DNA of 64,000 nucleotides from Prorocentrum cordatum (GCA_963575745.1 CAUYUJ010018549.1:260001-324000); one strand, 5' to 3'; counted from the first letter of the stretch, positions 41,181 to 52,312 are shown. Made by a program: numbers and translations. Notes: generated by a model from the letters alone, not told the origin.

Positions 41181-41399
41181 AAACTGGAACATATACATTA
41201 CCAGTGGCGGGTGTTTGCTCTATCCCACGACTTTTTGAGGGTCGGGGACGACGTCGGGATAGTGTGGTGTATACTTCTCCCTCGTTTTCCAATGGGAATA
41301 ACGAAACATGTATACGCCAGGATCCCGTATACACCAGGATCCGCGTTCCTGTGCGAATGTCAACGCAGGGCCGGAAAGAGCGTCGGTGTATGGAGCTCG
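41181..41399. repeat. dispersed repeat family I, copy 2
   Basis: AAACTGGAACATATACATTA, CCAGTGGCGGG, GAGGGTCGGGGACGACGTCG, CCGTATACACCAGGATCCGC, GCAGGGCCGGAAAG. Longer than copy 1 by an inserted stretch near 41275-41310. Confidence 0.75.
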
Positions 41400-41638
41400 T
41401 TCCCCTATTTCAGCTCTGCTTGAGCAGCGCGGGGGAGGCGGAGAGCGCAGCCCCCCCGCGGGGCCCAGGCGCGTGCCCGGCGCGGGCCGCGCCGTGCTGC
41501 TGCAGCGCGACGCGCAGAGGGCGCGACCGCCCCCGCGCCCTCCCGCCTTCCTGCGGCGGTGGGGGGGGGGGCGCCGCCCGCCCCTCCTGCCAGGGGCGCC
41601 GCGGGGAAACATCGAAGCGGCTGCTCTGCAGGAGGGAA

Positions 41639-41670
<32 letters not shown>

Positions 41671-41938
41671 ACGCACACGCACACGCACACGCACACGCAC
41701 ACGCACACGCACACGCACACGCACACGCACACGCACACGCACACGCACACTCACACGCACACGCACACGCACACGCACACGCACACGCACACGCACACGC
41801 ACACGCACACGCACACGCACACGCACACGCACACGCACACGCACACGCACGCACGCACGCACGCACGCACGCACACACGCACGCACGCACACACACACAC
41901 ACACACACCCACGTACACACACGCACACACACACACAG
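41639..41938. repeat. CA and CACACG/CACG microsatellite
   Basis: Pure CA, then some 30 CACACG units, CACG units at 41845-41880, then CA again. It ends directly before repeat C copy 3. Confidence 0.95.
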
Positions 41939-41940
41939 AC

Positions 41941-42070
41941 AACGAATGATCGGTCCCCAGGAGAGAAGGGGAGTACTGGAAGTGGAGGGGAAGACGAACC
42001 TCCAGGGCAGTGTTGAAAACGTGGGCGGATCCTGGGATTTGTGCCTGTTTGTTCGTGTGTCCCTGGACCC
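41941..42070. repeat. dispersed repeat family C, copy 3
   Basis: ACGAATGATCGGTCCCCAGG, GGAAGTGGAGGGGAAGACGA, TTTGTGCCTGTTTGTTCGTG and TGTCCCTGGACCCC. Confidence 0.65.
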
Positions 42071-42410
42071 CCTCAGCCCTGTGTTCCGCGTTCTCGGCCT
42101 CTGGAAGTGGCGTCCCGGCCCCCTGGACGAACGGAGATGTCCGAAGATGCTACTTCGGAGGAGAGGGGCTCTCCGACCAGGCGCCGTGGCCAAAAAAACA
42201 AAGCACGAGGACATGCTCGTTCGCGCCGCCTCGGGCCCTGTGGCCGCCACGGGTCCGTCCAGCCCGGGATGCCCCGAACAAAGATGGGGTCGAGAGTTCG
42301 GGTTTCAAATTATGGTCACGATCACGGCGTGGTGAATTATTTAATCGCTTCGCTCATTCCGCCGGCCCATACAGTCTCATGTCTGCCGTTTGCCCGAGGG
42401 CCTGGTGTCA
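42071..42410. other. unique DNA, no gene seen
   Basis: Mixed unique sequence leading into the J repeat. Confidence 0.4.
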
Positions 42411-43095
42411 ATGCGGCGCTTTGGGGGTTCCTGGGGCCGCTTGGGGGACTCCTGGGGCGCTCGGGGGGGCATTTGGGGGGCCTCCTGGGGCCGCTTGGGG
42501 GACTCTTGGGGGCCTCCTGAGGGCCCCGTGGGGGCCTCTTGGGGCCTCTTAGGGGCCTCGTAGGGGCTTCTTAGGGCCGAGGGCTCGAAATGTTGTTTCG
42601 TGTTCCCTCTCTGGGGCCCCTTTGGGGGCGTTCTTGGGGCCCTCTTGGACCGTTTTGGAGGCTTCTTGGGCCGTCTTCGAGCCCTCTTGGGCCATCTTGG
42701 GGCCCTCTTGGGTGCCTCTTGGGCCCTCTTGGGGCGATCTTGGGGGCCTCTTGGGCCGTCTTGGGGCGTCGGGAAGCCGAAAAGGTGGAAGCTCCAAAAT
42801 CTCTCAAAAACCTATGGAAAAACAATGATTTTTGCCTCCGGGGGCCCTATTGGGAGTGCTCTTGGAGGCCTCTTGGGGCGTCTGGGGGCTATCTTGGGCG
42901 TCTTGGAGCGATCTTGTGGCATGTCGGACCCCTCGTGTACCATCTTGGGGGCCTCTTGGGGGCCTCTTGGCCTTTCTTGGGGCTCTCGGGGACGTCTCGG
43001 AGCCCTGTTGGTGCGCTCATGGAGCGCTCGGGGGGACCCGGCCGGGACCCGGCCGGGACCCGGCCGGGACCCGGCCGGGGACCGGCCGGGACCTG
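42411..43095. repeat. J repeat family, longest copy, and CCGGGACCCGG satellite
   Basis: GGGGGCCTCTTGG minisatellite to 42570, then a unique-like core (TTGTTTCGTGTTCCCTCTC at 42592 through GCGTCGGGAAGCCGAAAAGG at 42765 and TCTCAAAAACC), then a second minisatellite part (to about 43000) and GGGACCCGGCC units at 43033-43085. The core recurs at 54060-54235 and 61199-61395. Confidence 0.75.
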
Positions 43096-43904
43096 GTCGG
43101 GGTACTTTTCGTCCGGGGACCCCCAGGGGCCGCCCCGCGCGCGCGAACTAGAAAATTGTTAACCAGTTACCGGAGATCTTAGCACGCCTCTGGCCCGTTG
43201 GGCCGGCGAATTTCGCGGCGTCGGTTGTATCAGCCCACCCCCGCTACTATGCCTTGCCCTTCACGACTCTCCCGCATCTCCTTGCACCACCTCTAGTTTG
43301 ACGGTTTGCCCGTATTCCCTCCCATCCTCCGCTCTATACTGCCCAATACGAATACTACTCTCCGCTCTCCCCTGCTTCCTACCACTGCTGCCGCCGCCTA
43401 ACCTGCGGCTGTGTTTCCACACGCACACACGCACAAACTTGATGTTCCCGGTCATTCCAACGCGGCACACACACACCTCTCAATCGAAGCGTTCCCGGTC
43501 ATTCCAACGTGATGTTATCGTTGCAGTGTTGGCCACATTTCAGCATCGGTGCTTTACCCCCTTGGATCAGGTTGGCGGTCTCGGCCCAGCGGAGGCAACA
43601 CCTCTGGACCCGATTTCTCCCTCGTCGTCGTTGGCGCCCCCCTTCCTTTCCCCTCCTTTGCTTTGCGCTGATCCTCCTGCTCCTCCAGTTCATCCTGCGT
43701 ACTCATCGCTTGTCGTTCGTCCAACTGATCCTCCCACTCATCCTCCAATTCCTCCTACGTGCTCAATCTTTAGTCGTCGTCATTGCCGCCCCCCTCTCCC
43801 TCCTGCGCCGTCCGCTGATCCTCCTGCTCCTCCAACTCATCCTACGTACTCACCCTGCTCTTGCTGAGGCCGCCCTTCTCCTCCCCATCACTCATCACCA
43901 TGAT
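43096..43904. other. unique DNA with duplicated GCTGATCCTCCTGCTCC segment
   Basis: GCTGATCCTCCTGCTCCTCC occurs at 43667 and 43814, followed in both by CATCCT-CGTACTCA. The region is open on both strands. A - strand frame at 43554-43748 is acidic (EDEWEDQLDERQ), but the repeat nature makes coding unclear. Confidence 0.4.
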
Positions 43905-44085
43905 CAGCAGCATCAGCATCATCATCATCACCAGCATCACCATCATTCTCATTAGCATCATCATCATCTTCATCTTCATCATCATCAGCAGCATCATCAT
44001 TAGCAGTATCATCACCAGCACCAGCAGCAGCAGCAGCGTCATCATTAACAACAGCATAAGCGCCACCATCGTCATCACCACCCTC
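43905..44085. repeat. CAT/CAG microsatellite
   Basis: ATCATCATC and AGCAGCAGC triplets in the orientation opposite to the GAT satellites. Confidence 0.95.
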
Positions 44086-44945
44086 GGCAGCATGATCATA
44101 TCATCACCACCTTTATCTACACCGTCATCTTCAGAATTCCTCATCCTGTTCATCTGCCACCTCTTGATTTCAGAAAAAAATGAATACGTTCATTCACATC
44201 ACAAGATGTGGTCGTTTGGGGGATCAAGGTCCTCAAGGACACCCCAGCCAGCGTATAGAAAAGGGTTCGGAGCAATGGGAAAGGATGGGTGGGAGGGATA
44301 TGTCAGGTAGGGCCCGACCTCACACAGCTTGTCCGCCCCCCTGCCGCCCCCTTTTCTGTCACTCGTCCCTTCCCTCCTCCCCCCACCATTCCCCCCGCGT
44401 CCTCGCCCCACGTCCTCGCCCCCTTTCCACTGTCATCCTCCTCCACGGTGCCAAGTCGTACCGCCCAGCACCGTGTCAACCAAGGGTCCGAAAGCTGCCA
44501 GCACGGCAGCACGCGGCGCACCCCAGAGGTCACTTCGAAATATGGCACCGCGCGGCAGCACGTGTACAGTGGGCCCGCGAGTCGAGAGCACAGTGCCTCA
44601 GCGCACCGTGTGGTTCCGCACGGCTCTACGCGGGAAACATGTTTGAGAATTGGAGTGTTCGGTATCCCGCGCAGCATCACGGCGACGACGAATCCGAGTA
44701 TGGGGGGTACGGCACCATATGGGCAATTCACCCGAGAGTTGGGAGCTCGGTATCTCGCGGCGCCATGGAGGGTAATGGATCAAAGAGTGGTATGCGCATT
44801 TCCACTTGGCTACAATTGTCAATTAATTGTTGCAGCAGGTGGTGCTATGGGAATGTTGGCCTATGCGTTGGTGACCGATGTGTGCAGAGTTGTAGCATGC
44901 TGCAGCAGAACAGGTACGAAGCGGAAAACCATTGCACATTGTTGT
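44086..44945. other. unique DNA, no gene assigned
   Basis: A + strand open frame (44180-44947) and an overlapping - frame exist, without motif or splice-bounded exon. Moderate GC. Confidence 0.35.
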
Positions 44946-45100
44946 AGCTGCTGAGGAGGAGGTTGAGGCGAAGGAGGAGGGAGGAGGAAGCGAGGCACAG
45001 AGGGAGGGAGAGGGTGAGGGAGGGAGAGCGGGAGGAAGGAACGCAGGAGGAGGAGGAGGAAGAGCAGGAGGAGGAGGAGGAGGAGGAGGAGGAGTCTTCA
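44946..45100. repeat. GGA microsatellite
   Basis: Imperfect GGA/GAG repeats. Confidence 0.95.
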
Positions 45101-45419
45101 TTTGGTTTGCGTCTCTTGATGCCTGAGTAGGAGCATATTGGGAGCCGCGTTGGACCTTGTTGAGGCCATCTCGGGTGTCCTAGAGGCCTATCCAGCATAT
45201 TTGAGTAAGAGGCATCTTGAGCATGTAGGGGGCGACGGAGGATGGATCTGCGAGCTCCGAGGGCTCCAGAGCTGCGCTGAGTAGCTCGTCCCTCCATCCT
45301 TCCCACCCCTTGCCCCCCCCCCTCAAACGGCATTTTGGACCTTGGGGGGAGAAAGGGAGAGTGTGGACAGCCAAGTAGTTCACACGCCCTTGCAGCCTTG
45401 GCAAGCGGGGGTCGGCCCC
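45101..45419. other. unique DNA, no gene seen
   Basis: Mixed sequence before a K fragment. Confidence 0.4.
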
Positions 45420-45650
45420 GGTGGCAGGATTCGCATGCGGTTCCACCCCCATTTCGGCACACCCATCACACATTTTGTGGCCCTGAAGGAAGCTCCACCG
45501 AAGGCCCCAGTGGCAGGGCATGCAATTTCAGCCCCATGCCAGCTCATTTCTCACTTGCTTCGGGGCCCCTTAGAGAGCTCCGCCGAAGACGATATTCACA
45601 ACTGCGGCACCACAACTGCACATGGTTGGGTCCTTCGCCAGGCTACCCTC
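45420..45650. repeat. composite repeat K, right-end fragment
   Basis: About two 77-base units (GTGGCAGGATTCGCATGCGG, GGAAGCTCCACCGAAGGCCC), then the unique right end ATATTCACAACTGCGGCACC and ACATGGTTGGGTCCTTCGCC. Orientation as at 16018-17212. Confidence 0.65.
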
Positions 45651-46896
45651 TTCCCACTTCTCCTGGATAACAGGGGCCCCCTCAACGACTCGGGGAAAGT
45701 TGGGGCACCCCCCACTGGTGGAGCCAGTGAGGCGGTCGGCGCCGCCTGTATCGGCGGGGTAGAAGTTGAGCCGGGGACCAGGCCGTAGAGCTGGCGGAGG
45801 CGGATGGTGTTGCGTCTCCCCGTGGGGGGGGTGGGGGGGGGGGCGATCGGGGGTTGGCGACCCGGGTTCCCCCCTTGCTCGGGTCCCCCCCCCAGCTCGG
45901 GTTCCCCAGGCCCCATCCGTCGCTCGCCGCCCACTCGGGTGAGGCCAGTGGTTCACCTGCGCGACAAAGCCCGCGCAGCCGTGCGGCGCATGGCGCTGCG
46001 CGGCGGCGCTCGGCGCGGGCGAGTGTCGCCGTGCCGCCGTGTGGTGCCGCGTCGCTGTGCGGGAGCGCGTGGGCGCGCTTGGGCACGCTGCGCCACGCGG
46101 CCAGGGCCGTAGGGGCGCACGGGCGTTTGAAGGCCCCGCCCCCGAGGTGGCCTAAGTGTTGGCTGGCGAGGCGGGAGGCCATCGATGTTGCTGCGCCCCT
46201 GTCTTTCTGAAGTGAATGGCTGCACGGAAATATGTTGCTCCCTCCCCACAGTTCTCAGATTCCTTTTCCTCCCAAGGAGACCCAAACGAATCCACAACAC
46301 CGATCCAAAAGCTTGATCCCCTTCCAGTGGCAGAAGCCCTCCGCCTTGATTTTGCTTCGCGACGTCTGAGGTCCTAGCCCTCCTCAAGAGGGCGCCCCCC
46401 GCGGACGTTTTCCGAGGCGCGTTCAGGCCCGCACGGTCCAGGCTTTCCAGCGCGACGAGGGCGCCCCCAGAGGCCCCAAATCCCAACAGGACTCGAAGAG
46501 CGTCAATCCGCAAACCTTGTGTCGTCAGACCTCGATCTCCTTTGATTTCCACGCGGGATTTCGCGCCTGCGCGGTAAAAGGTGAATGGGGGGGGGAGGAG
46601 GAAGGCGGTGACGGCGGCGACGACGACGGCTGCAGCGACGGCGGCGACGGCCTTTCAGACTTGACGTTGCCAAAATTGCAGCATCGCAAGAATCACCACC
46701 AGAGCCAAAGTCCCAAGCTCGTTGCGCCATTTTCCGAGCTGCGTCGGTCTGTGAGGGCCTGGGGCCCACAATTGGGCGAAAAGGCCCGTTGCGACGAAGT
46801 TACGACGCTGGAGTCTCAAGGGCGCGGGCACCGACTGCACCAACGACGCCGGCGCGAGCGCTGGCGCCCCGTCGACAGTGGCACTGGCGACGGCGA
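45651..46896. other. GC-rich DNA, no gene assigned
   Basis: Very GC-rich from 45800 to 46150 with all frames largely open, then unique DNA. No exon could be chosen with confidence. Confidence 0.35.
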
Positions 46897-46897
46897 A

Positions 46898-46986
<89 letters not shown>
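46897..46986. repeat. GTC microsatellite
   Basis: A pure run of about 29 GTC triplets, ending 15 bases before the candidate exon at 47002. Confidence 0.97.
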
Positions 46987-47001
46987 ACTGCGCCCCGCGA
47001 G

Positions 47002-47115
47002 GCCGTGGCCCAGGGCCTCCGCCGGTCCCTGCGGCTGATCTCCCGGCGGCTGGGCGGGGCCCCGCCGCCCGAGCCGCGCCCTGGAGGCCCGGGCCTCTCG
47101 CGGTCTGCTCTCAGC
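47002..47115 (+). CDS. candidate exon between GTC and GGA repeats
   Basis: After a CGCGAG acceptor-like site the frame reads AVAQGLRRSLRLISRRLGGA then PPPEPRPGGPGLSRSALS and meets a GGA run. The first half is a plausible basic amphipathic helix; the second half is Pro/Gly-rich. It has the microsatellite setting of other candidate exons (compare 2755-2901). The 3' border is not fixed: several GC donors occur before the GGA run. No domain recognised. Confidence 0.35.
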
Positions 47116-47116
47116 G

Positions 47117-47240
47117 GAGGAGGAGAGGAGGAGGAGGAGGAGGAGGAGGAGGAGGAGGAGGAGGAGGAGGAGGAGGAGGAGGAGGAGGAGGAGGAGGAGG
47201 AGCCGAAGCAAGAAAAGAGGAGGAGGAGGAGGAGAAGATT
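47117..47240. repeat. GGA microsatellite
   Basis: A pure GGA run to about 47202 and an imperfect one to 47238. Confidence 0.97.
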
Positions 47241-47469
47241 CTGGTCCGCGCAGGACGGCCCGGCCCGGCCCGGCCCGGCCGCGCCCTGCGTTTTTGTTGG
47301 CGCACGAGGAGCCCCGGGTCTCTTCGCTCCGCGCGCTGCGCGGTGACTTTCCGCAGCCGTTGAAGAAGCTGCTGCGTTCAGGGCGTTCCGGGCTCCCCCT
47401 CGGATGCATTTCGCGCGCGGGTGTCCCGGGTTGGGTGTCTTGCGAGGGTTTCTTGCAGCCGCGCCCGCA
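47241..47469. other. unique GC-rich DNA
   Basis: Starts with four CCCGG units (47259-47280). No gene recognised. Confidence 0.4.
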
Positions 47470-47639
47470 CTGTAAAGGCGACCTTATTTGCCGGAGTGAC
47501 CTTTGGTGCGGGCCCAACGGGGCCCCCCGATCTCTGAAGGCGGTGCGATAGCAGAGGTTTGCGCGCCGAGTGGTGACCCCAGGAGGCCCCCCTTTGGCCG
47601 CGCACCAAGAGTCACTCTTGCCCTGGGTCATTCTTGCGT
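47470..47639. mobile_element. TIR element family D, copy 3
   Basis: The most diverged copy. GCCGGAGTGACCTTTGGTGC and GGGCCC-ACGGGG match the left halves of the other copies. The right arm GCCGCGCACCAAGAGTCACT ... GGGTCATTCTTGCGT mirrors it. Confidence 0.7.
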
Positions 47640-47710
47640 GTAGCTGGCATGGGGGAGCGATAAGAGTCGGCTGCGAGCGAGGGGGGGAAGTGAGAAGGAG
47701 AAGGCCTGGT

Positions 47711-47751
47711 CAGAAGGCTGCGGGGCTTCTCCGAAGCCCCGCCGCCTTCTG
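47711..47751. ncRNA. 19-base GC-rich hairpin with 3-base loop
   Basis: CAGAAGGCTGCGGGGCTTC, loop TCC, GAAGCCCCGCCGCCTTCTG: 18 of 19 positions pair. Related CCTTCTGAG and GAGTTCCGAACC segments follow to 47845. In orientation it resembles an intrinsic-terminator stem, but a nuclear role is unknown. Confidence 0.55.
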
Positions 47752-48380
47752 AGGAGTGTTCTGTGTCTGCGGGGATTGCCCTGGCAATTGCTCGGAAGGC
47801 CAGAGGAGTTCCGAACCTTCTGAGAAGACCCGCTCCTTCTCATGTTCCCCAGGCGGCTCGCCGCCGAGACAAGAGGGGGGGTGAAGAAAGGAGAGAAGGT
47901 GCATCTCTGGTGCACTGCAGGGGCGCGAAAGGTGCGCGTTCCCCCCCCCCATCCGTTTTCCCCCCCCCCATTCGGCAACGCCCGATTTGCGCACGCTGCC
48001 GCTGGGCCACCGCCGCACCACACCGCGGGAGGCCGCACACCGCCGCCGCCCGCAGCACCCGCGGCGGCGTTCCGGAGAAGGGAGCCAGCGCGGTAAGGGC
48101 TCGGGCTGCGCACAGCCAGCCCGCCCCCAGGCAGCCCTGGCGGGCCTCAGCAGGCCCCCCGAGTGTAGCCCATGGCGGTCTCAACACCTCAAGCCTGGGG
48201 CGCGGAGGGGCCCTGAGGCGGCGCGAAGAGGCGGCGCCAGGATGCCGAGACCGCCCCGGGACTATTCGGAAAACCTGTTGAAGTCAGCAGGGACTACTTG
48301 GGGAGGCCTGTTGAGGCCAGCCGGGACTACTTGGGGGGGCTGTCTGGGCGCATCCCGAAGCCTTTCCGAGCCAGCGACAC
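47752..48380. other. unique GC-rich DNA with GGGACTACTTGGGG triplication
   Basis: Three ~33-base units (CGGGACTATTCGG, AGGGACTACTTGGGG, CGGGACTACTTGGGG) at 48255-48345. No exon supported. Confidence 0.45.
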
Positions 48381-48587
48381 CCGACTCGATGTGATTCGAT
48401 TTCGATCGATTCCGATCTGGTTCGGCTTCGGATTCCGATTTGGATTTCGGTTTCTCCATGGGGGGGCTTATTAGCCTGCCGATCTCCGCCGATTGGACTT
48501 CTCCCGACTTGGCTACCGATGCACCCCGATCCGATTCACTAGGATCGGCGTTCCGACTTATCGATTCCATTATGGGCTCTCCTGACC
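48381..48587. repeat. dispersed repeat family H, copy 1
   Basis: GATTCGATTTCGAT units, TCCGATTTGG, GATCTCCGCCGAT, GACTTCTCCCGACTTGGC and TATGGGCTCTCCTGA, matching 57681-57899 in the same order. Confidence 0.75.
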
Positions 48588-48914
48588 TCGCGTCGTGACA
48601 AAATCATCACGGGAGGTGTTTCCCAATTGTCGGTTTTCAGTTGGCCTTACCAGGCCTCGCCGATTCACACATTACCCTGGCGACGTACCCAACCCTTGCG
48701 CAATGCGGGGCAGGAGTAGCTTGGTAGATTTGACGAGAAGGCGGCGACGTGATATGGACGCATCTATTTCTGCGAGCGCCATTCGGAAGGTTCGAAGGTC
48801 CACAATCAAGGGAAACACGATGAGTAACTAAGTGAACCCCTGAGTCAGACGCAAGGTCCAAAAGGAAACGGTGGGCAAGGGGCTTGAAACGTCGGCGGGG
48901 CAGCAACAACATGA
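48588..48914. other. unique DNA
   Basis: No gene recognised; lies between repeat H and a satellite. Confidence 0.4.
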
Positions 48915-50375
48915 CATGGCCCCCCAAGGACGGCGAGGCCCCGCTCAGGTCTGCGCAGTGTCTCACTCCGCTGGACCCACCAGCAGCCTTCAAAAGTGGC
49001 GAGCCCACCAGCAGCCCTCGAAAGTGGCGACAGTAACGCTGATCGCAGCCCCCCAGGGACGGGGAGGTCCAGCTCAGATCCGCGCGGTGCCTGACTCCGC
49101 TGGAACCAACCATCAGCCCTCGAACGTGGCGACAGTTTCGCAGATCGCAGCCCCCCAGGTACGGGGAGATCTGCTCAGATCCGCGCGGTGCCTTACTCCG
49201 CTGGACCCACCAGCAGCCCTCGAACGTGGCGACAGTTTCGCAGATCGCAGCCCCCCAGGTACGGGGAGATCTGCTCAGATCCGCGCGGTGCCTTACTCCG
49301 CTGGACCCACCAGCAGCTCTCGAAAGTGGCGACAGTTTCGCTGATCGCAGCCCCCCAGGCACGGGGGTACCGCTCAGATGTGCGCGGTGCCTGACTCCGC
49401 TGGACCCACCAGCAGCCCTCGAAAGTGGCGACAGTTTCGCTGATCGCAGCCCCGCAGGGACGGAGAGGTACCGCTCAGATCCGCGCGGTGCCTGACTCCG
49501 CTGGAACCAACCAGCAGCCCTCGAACGTGGCGACAGTTTCGCAGATCGCAGCCCCCCAGTTACGGGGAGATCCGCTCAGATGTGCGCGGTGCCTCACTTC
49601 GTTGGACCCACCATCAGCCTTCGAAAGTGGTGACGGTTTCGCTGACCGCAGCCCCTCCAGGGACGGGGAGTTACCGCTCAGATCTGCGCAGTGCCTCACT
49701 CCGCTGGGCCCACCAGCAGCCTTCGAAAGTGGCGACAGTTTCGCTGATCGCAGCCCCCCAGGGACGGGGAGGTACCGCTCAGATCTGCGCGGTGCCTCAC
49801 CCACCAGCAGCCCTCGAAAGTGGCGACAGCTTCGCTGATCGCAGCCCCTCAGGGACGGGGAGGTACCGCTCAGATCTGCGCGGTGCCTCACTCCGCTGGA
49901 CCCACCAGCAGCCCTCGAAAGTGGCGACAGTTTTGCTGATCGCAACCCCCCAGGGACGGAGAGGTACCGCTCAGATGTGCGCGGTGCTTCACTCCGCTGG
50001 ACCCACCAGCAGCTTTCGAAAGTGGTGACAGTTTCGCTGACCGCAGCCCCTCCAGGGACGGGGAGGTACCGCTCAGATGTGCGCGGTGCTTCACCCCGCT
50101 GGACCCACCAGCAGCTTTCGAAAGTGGCGACAGTTTCGCTGATCGCAACCCCCCAGGGACGGAGAGGTACCGCTCAGATGTGCGCGGTGCTTCACCCCGC
50201 TGGTCCCCCACCAGCAGCCCCCGAACGTGGTGAAGGTTTCGCAGATCGCAGCCCCCCAGGGTCGGCGAGGTCCCGCTCAGATGTGCGCGGTGCCTCACTC
50301 CGATGGACCCACCAGCAGCTTTCGAAAGTGGCGACGTTTTCGCAGACCCCCCCCCCCCCCAGGGACGGCGAGGTC
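48915..50375. repeat. ~101-base tandem satellite, about 14 copies
   Basis: Each unit holds GGGACGGGGAGGTACCGCTC, AGATCTGCGCGGTGCCTCAC, TCCGCTGGACCCACCAGCAG, CCCTCGAAAGTGGCGACAGT and TTCGCTGATCGCAGCCCCCC. Spacings are mostly 100-103 bases; the first interval is longer through an internal duplication. One frame is open on each strand for several units, but peptides are simply periodic. Confidence 0.92.
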
Positions 50376-50489
50376 TCGCGGGAGACAGGAAGCGGGAGAC
50401 AGGAGGCGGGAGGCGGGAGGAAGGAAGGACGTTCGAGCAGTGCCCTATTCAAAACGAAAGCCCAACCAAGCACGGTTGGGGAACAAATG
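50376..50489. other. spacer with GGGAGACAGGA units
   Basis: Ends in TTCAAAACGAAAGCCCAACC-like DNA that resembles the K left flank. Confidence 0.4.
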
Positions 50490-50587
50490 CGGGAAGCACA
50501 GGAGGTGGAGGGGAGGACGAGCATCCAGGAAATATGGAAGGAAATCCTAGGATGTGTGTCTATTTATTTGCGCGCCCCTGGGCCCCA
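50490..50587. repeat. dispersed repeat family C, copy 4
   Basis: GGAGGTGGAGGGGAGGACGA, CAGGAAATATGGAAGGAAAT and GTGTGTCTATTTATTTGCGC followed by GCCCCTGGGCCCC. Confidence 0.6.
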
Positions 50588-51006
50588 TCGTTGTCGCATG
50601 TATTCCAGCACGCAGGACAGATATCAGCTCCTCAGTTCAGACCCCCGAGCAGCTCCCTCCCCGAGCTGCGGGCCTTTCGGAGCGGCCGTCTCTCCAGGAG
50701 GGGGGGGGGCAGGGGCCTGTGGGGACTGGGCTCGGGACGGGAAGTTGACTTGCAGCATCGTGAATTGCGCCTCGCAGTTCTGATACGAATACAACTGTGC
50801 CAGGTCAGGCTTGGACTCGCCAGGTGCGCCGAGGGAGGTCGTAGAGGCAGCCCCCTCGTACACCACGGCAGACGAGGTTGGTAGGAGACCAGTCGCGTCG
50901 TGGGCAGACGTTCCATGATATCTCGGGCGCCGCGTCCTGAACCTGCAGAGACAGCGTTTCACGGTTAGCGCTTGCAAAAATCGATGCTACATGTTGGGCT
51001 TATGTG
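50588..51006. other. unique DNA, no gene assigned
   Basis: Open frames overlap on both strands; no exon bounded. Confidence 0.35.
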
Positions 51007-51100
51007 GCTCCTCCTCCTCCTCCTCCTCCTCCTCCTCCTCCTCCTCCTCCTCCTCCTCCTCCCTCCTCCTCCTCCTCCTCCTCCTCCTCCTCTCCTCCTC

Positions 51101-51131
<31 letters not shown>

Positions 51132-51395
51132 TCCTCCTCCTACGCCCTTTTGCCCCCCCCCCATCCTCCTTCAGCTCAGGAGCCGCCGACGAGGCGGCTG
51201 CCGACGGTGGCAGCGCGAGATCGACAACCCGAAGGCGCTGCAACTGGAAGGCGCTCCCTTCCCCCCTGGAGGTTGTAGGCTGCAAAGGCTTTACCTCCTC
51301 CTTCTCCCTCCTCCTCCTCCTTCTCCTCCTCGCTCCCTCTCTCCCTCCCCTCCCCTCCCTCCCTCCCTCCCTCCTCCTCCTCCTTTTCCGAGCCC
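51007..51395. repeat. CCT microsatellites around a GC-rich islet
   Basis: CCT repeats at 51007-51145 and 51292-51390. The 110 bases between include QREIDNPKALQLEGAPFP in one + frame, a possible very short exon that cannot be bounded. Confidence 0.75.
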
Positions 51396-51868
51396 CCTAA
51401 AGAGTCAGGCACAGATCACCTTCGACGTCGCGTAAATGGGGGGCGAGAAAGGGAAGCTAAGCGATGGCTGGCAGAGAGGGGCCTTTCAGGGCCCCTACAG
51501 GGGCCCTAAAGGGCCCAAGAGGGGGCTTCTAGGGCCCGAGAAGTGAACCGCTTCCCCCCCAATGTTTCCCCCCTCAAGCGACGCCCGATCACCGACGAGT
51601 AAATGGTAAAGATCGGCCCCAGGAGGTGCCCTGGGATTTGATGTATGAATCCCTTTCGGGGTCCAGAGCTAAGCAAGCACTTCTGAGACTGCCGTGCCCT
51701 CCCAACGGAGAGAGCGAGGAGCTCTGCCAGTGTTTCTCGGAGGGTCCCGCCCAAGCCCAAGCCAGAGAGAGAAGCCCCATCCTTTCATTTCAATGCTGGC
51801 GCGTAATCGCAGGAGGTCTTCAGTTTTGTTCCCCCCCTATTTCTCTCGGCGGGGAACAAACTCGCCGC
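51396..51868. other. unique DNA with GGGGCCC palindromes
   Basis: AGGGGCCCTAAAGGGCCC-like segments at 51478-51535. No gene seen. Confidence 0.4.
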
Positions 51869-51907
51869 TCCTCCTCCTCCTCCTCCTCCTCCTCCTCCTC
51901 CTTCGTA

Positions 51908-51957
<50 letters not shown>

Positions 51958-51961
51958 TGTT
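51869..51961. repeat. CCT run joined to GTC run
   Basis: About 11 CCT then about 18 GTC triplets. Confidence 0.97.
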
Positions 51962-52312
51962 TGCGGCCGGTGTCGCAGAGAAGTAGCTGAGTCCACTACT
52001 AGTGGGACCCCAGTCCGTCGACGAGGTCGCCGAAATGACAATTAGTTTCCACCGATTGGGTGTTCTGAAGAACTACTTCGGTTACCAGAGAGTGGCTGCA
52101 GAAGCTGTAAGGCTCAGGATATGCAAGTCGCCCGCTTTCGTCATGAGTCTATGATGTGGGCACGGCAGAGACGGGCAGTGACATATCGCACACCGGGATA
52201 TGCTCTCCACATCCAAAGTGTGGTTGTTGTTTTCGTTGCGCACCTTTGGCGCATGATCTCCCCGTCTTCCTTCTTCCCTTTCTTACACGCACACTCACAC
52301 ACCCACGCACTC
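51962..52312. other. unique DNA
   Basis: No gene recognised. Confidence 0.4.

Noticed and set aside
45800-46190. GC-rich exon with HLRDKARAAVRRMALRGG or an alternative frame
   Set aside because: At least three + frames and one - frame are equally open over most of the segment, and no border or motif favours one.
48915-50375. CRISPR-like array
   Set aside because: The ~101-base units are contiguous tandem copies without unique spacers; the composition is eukaryotic satellite.
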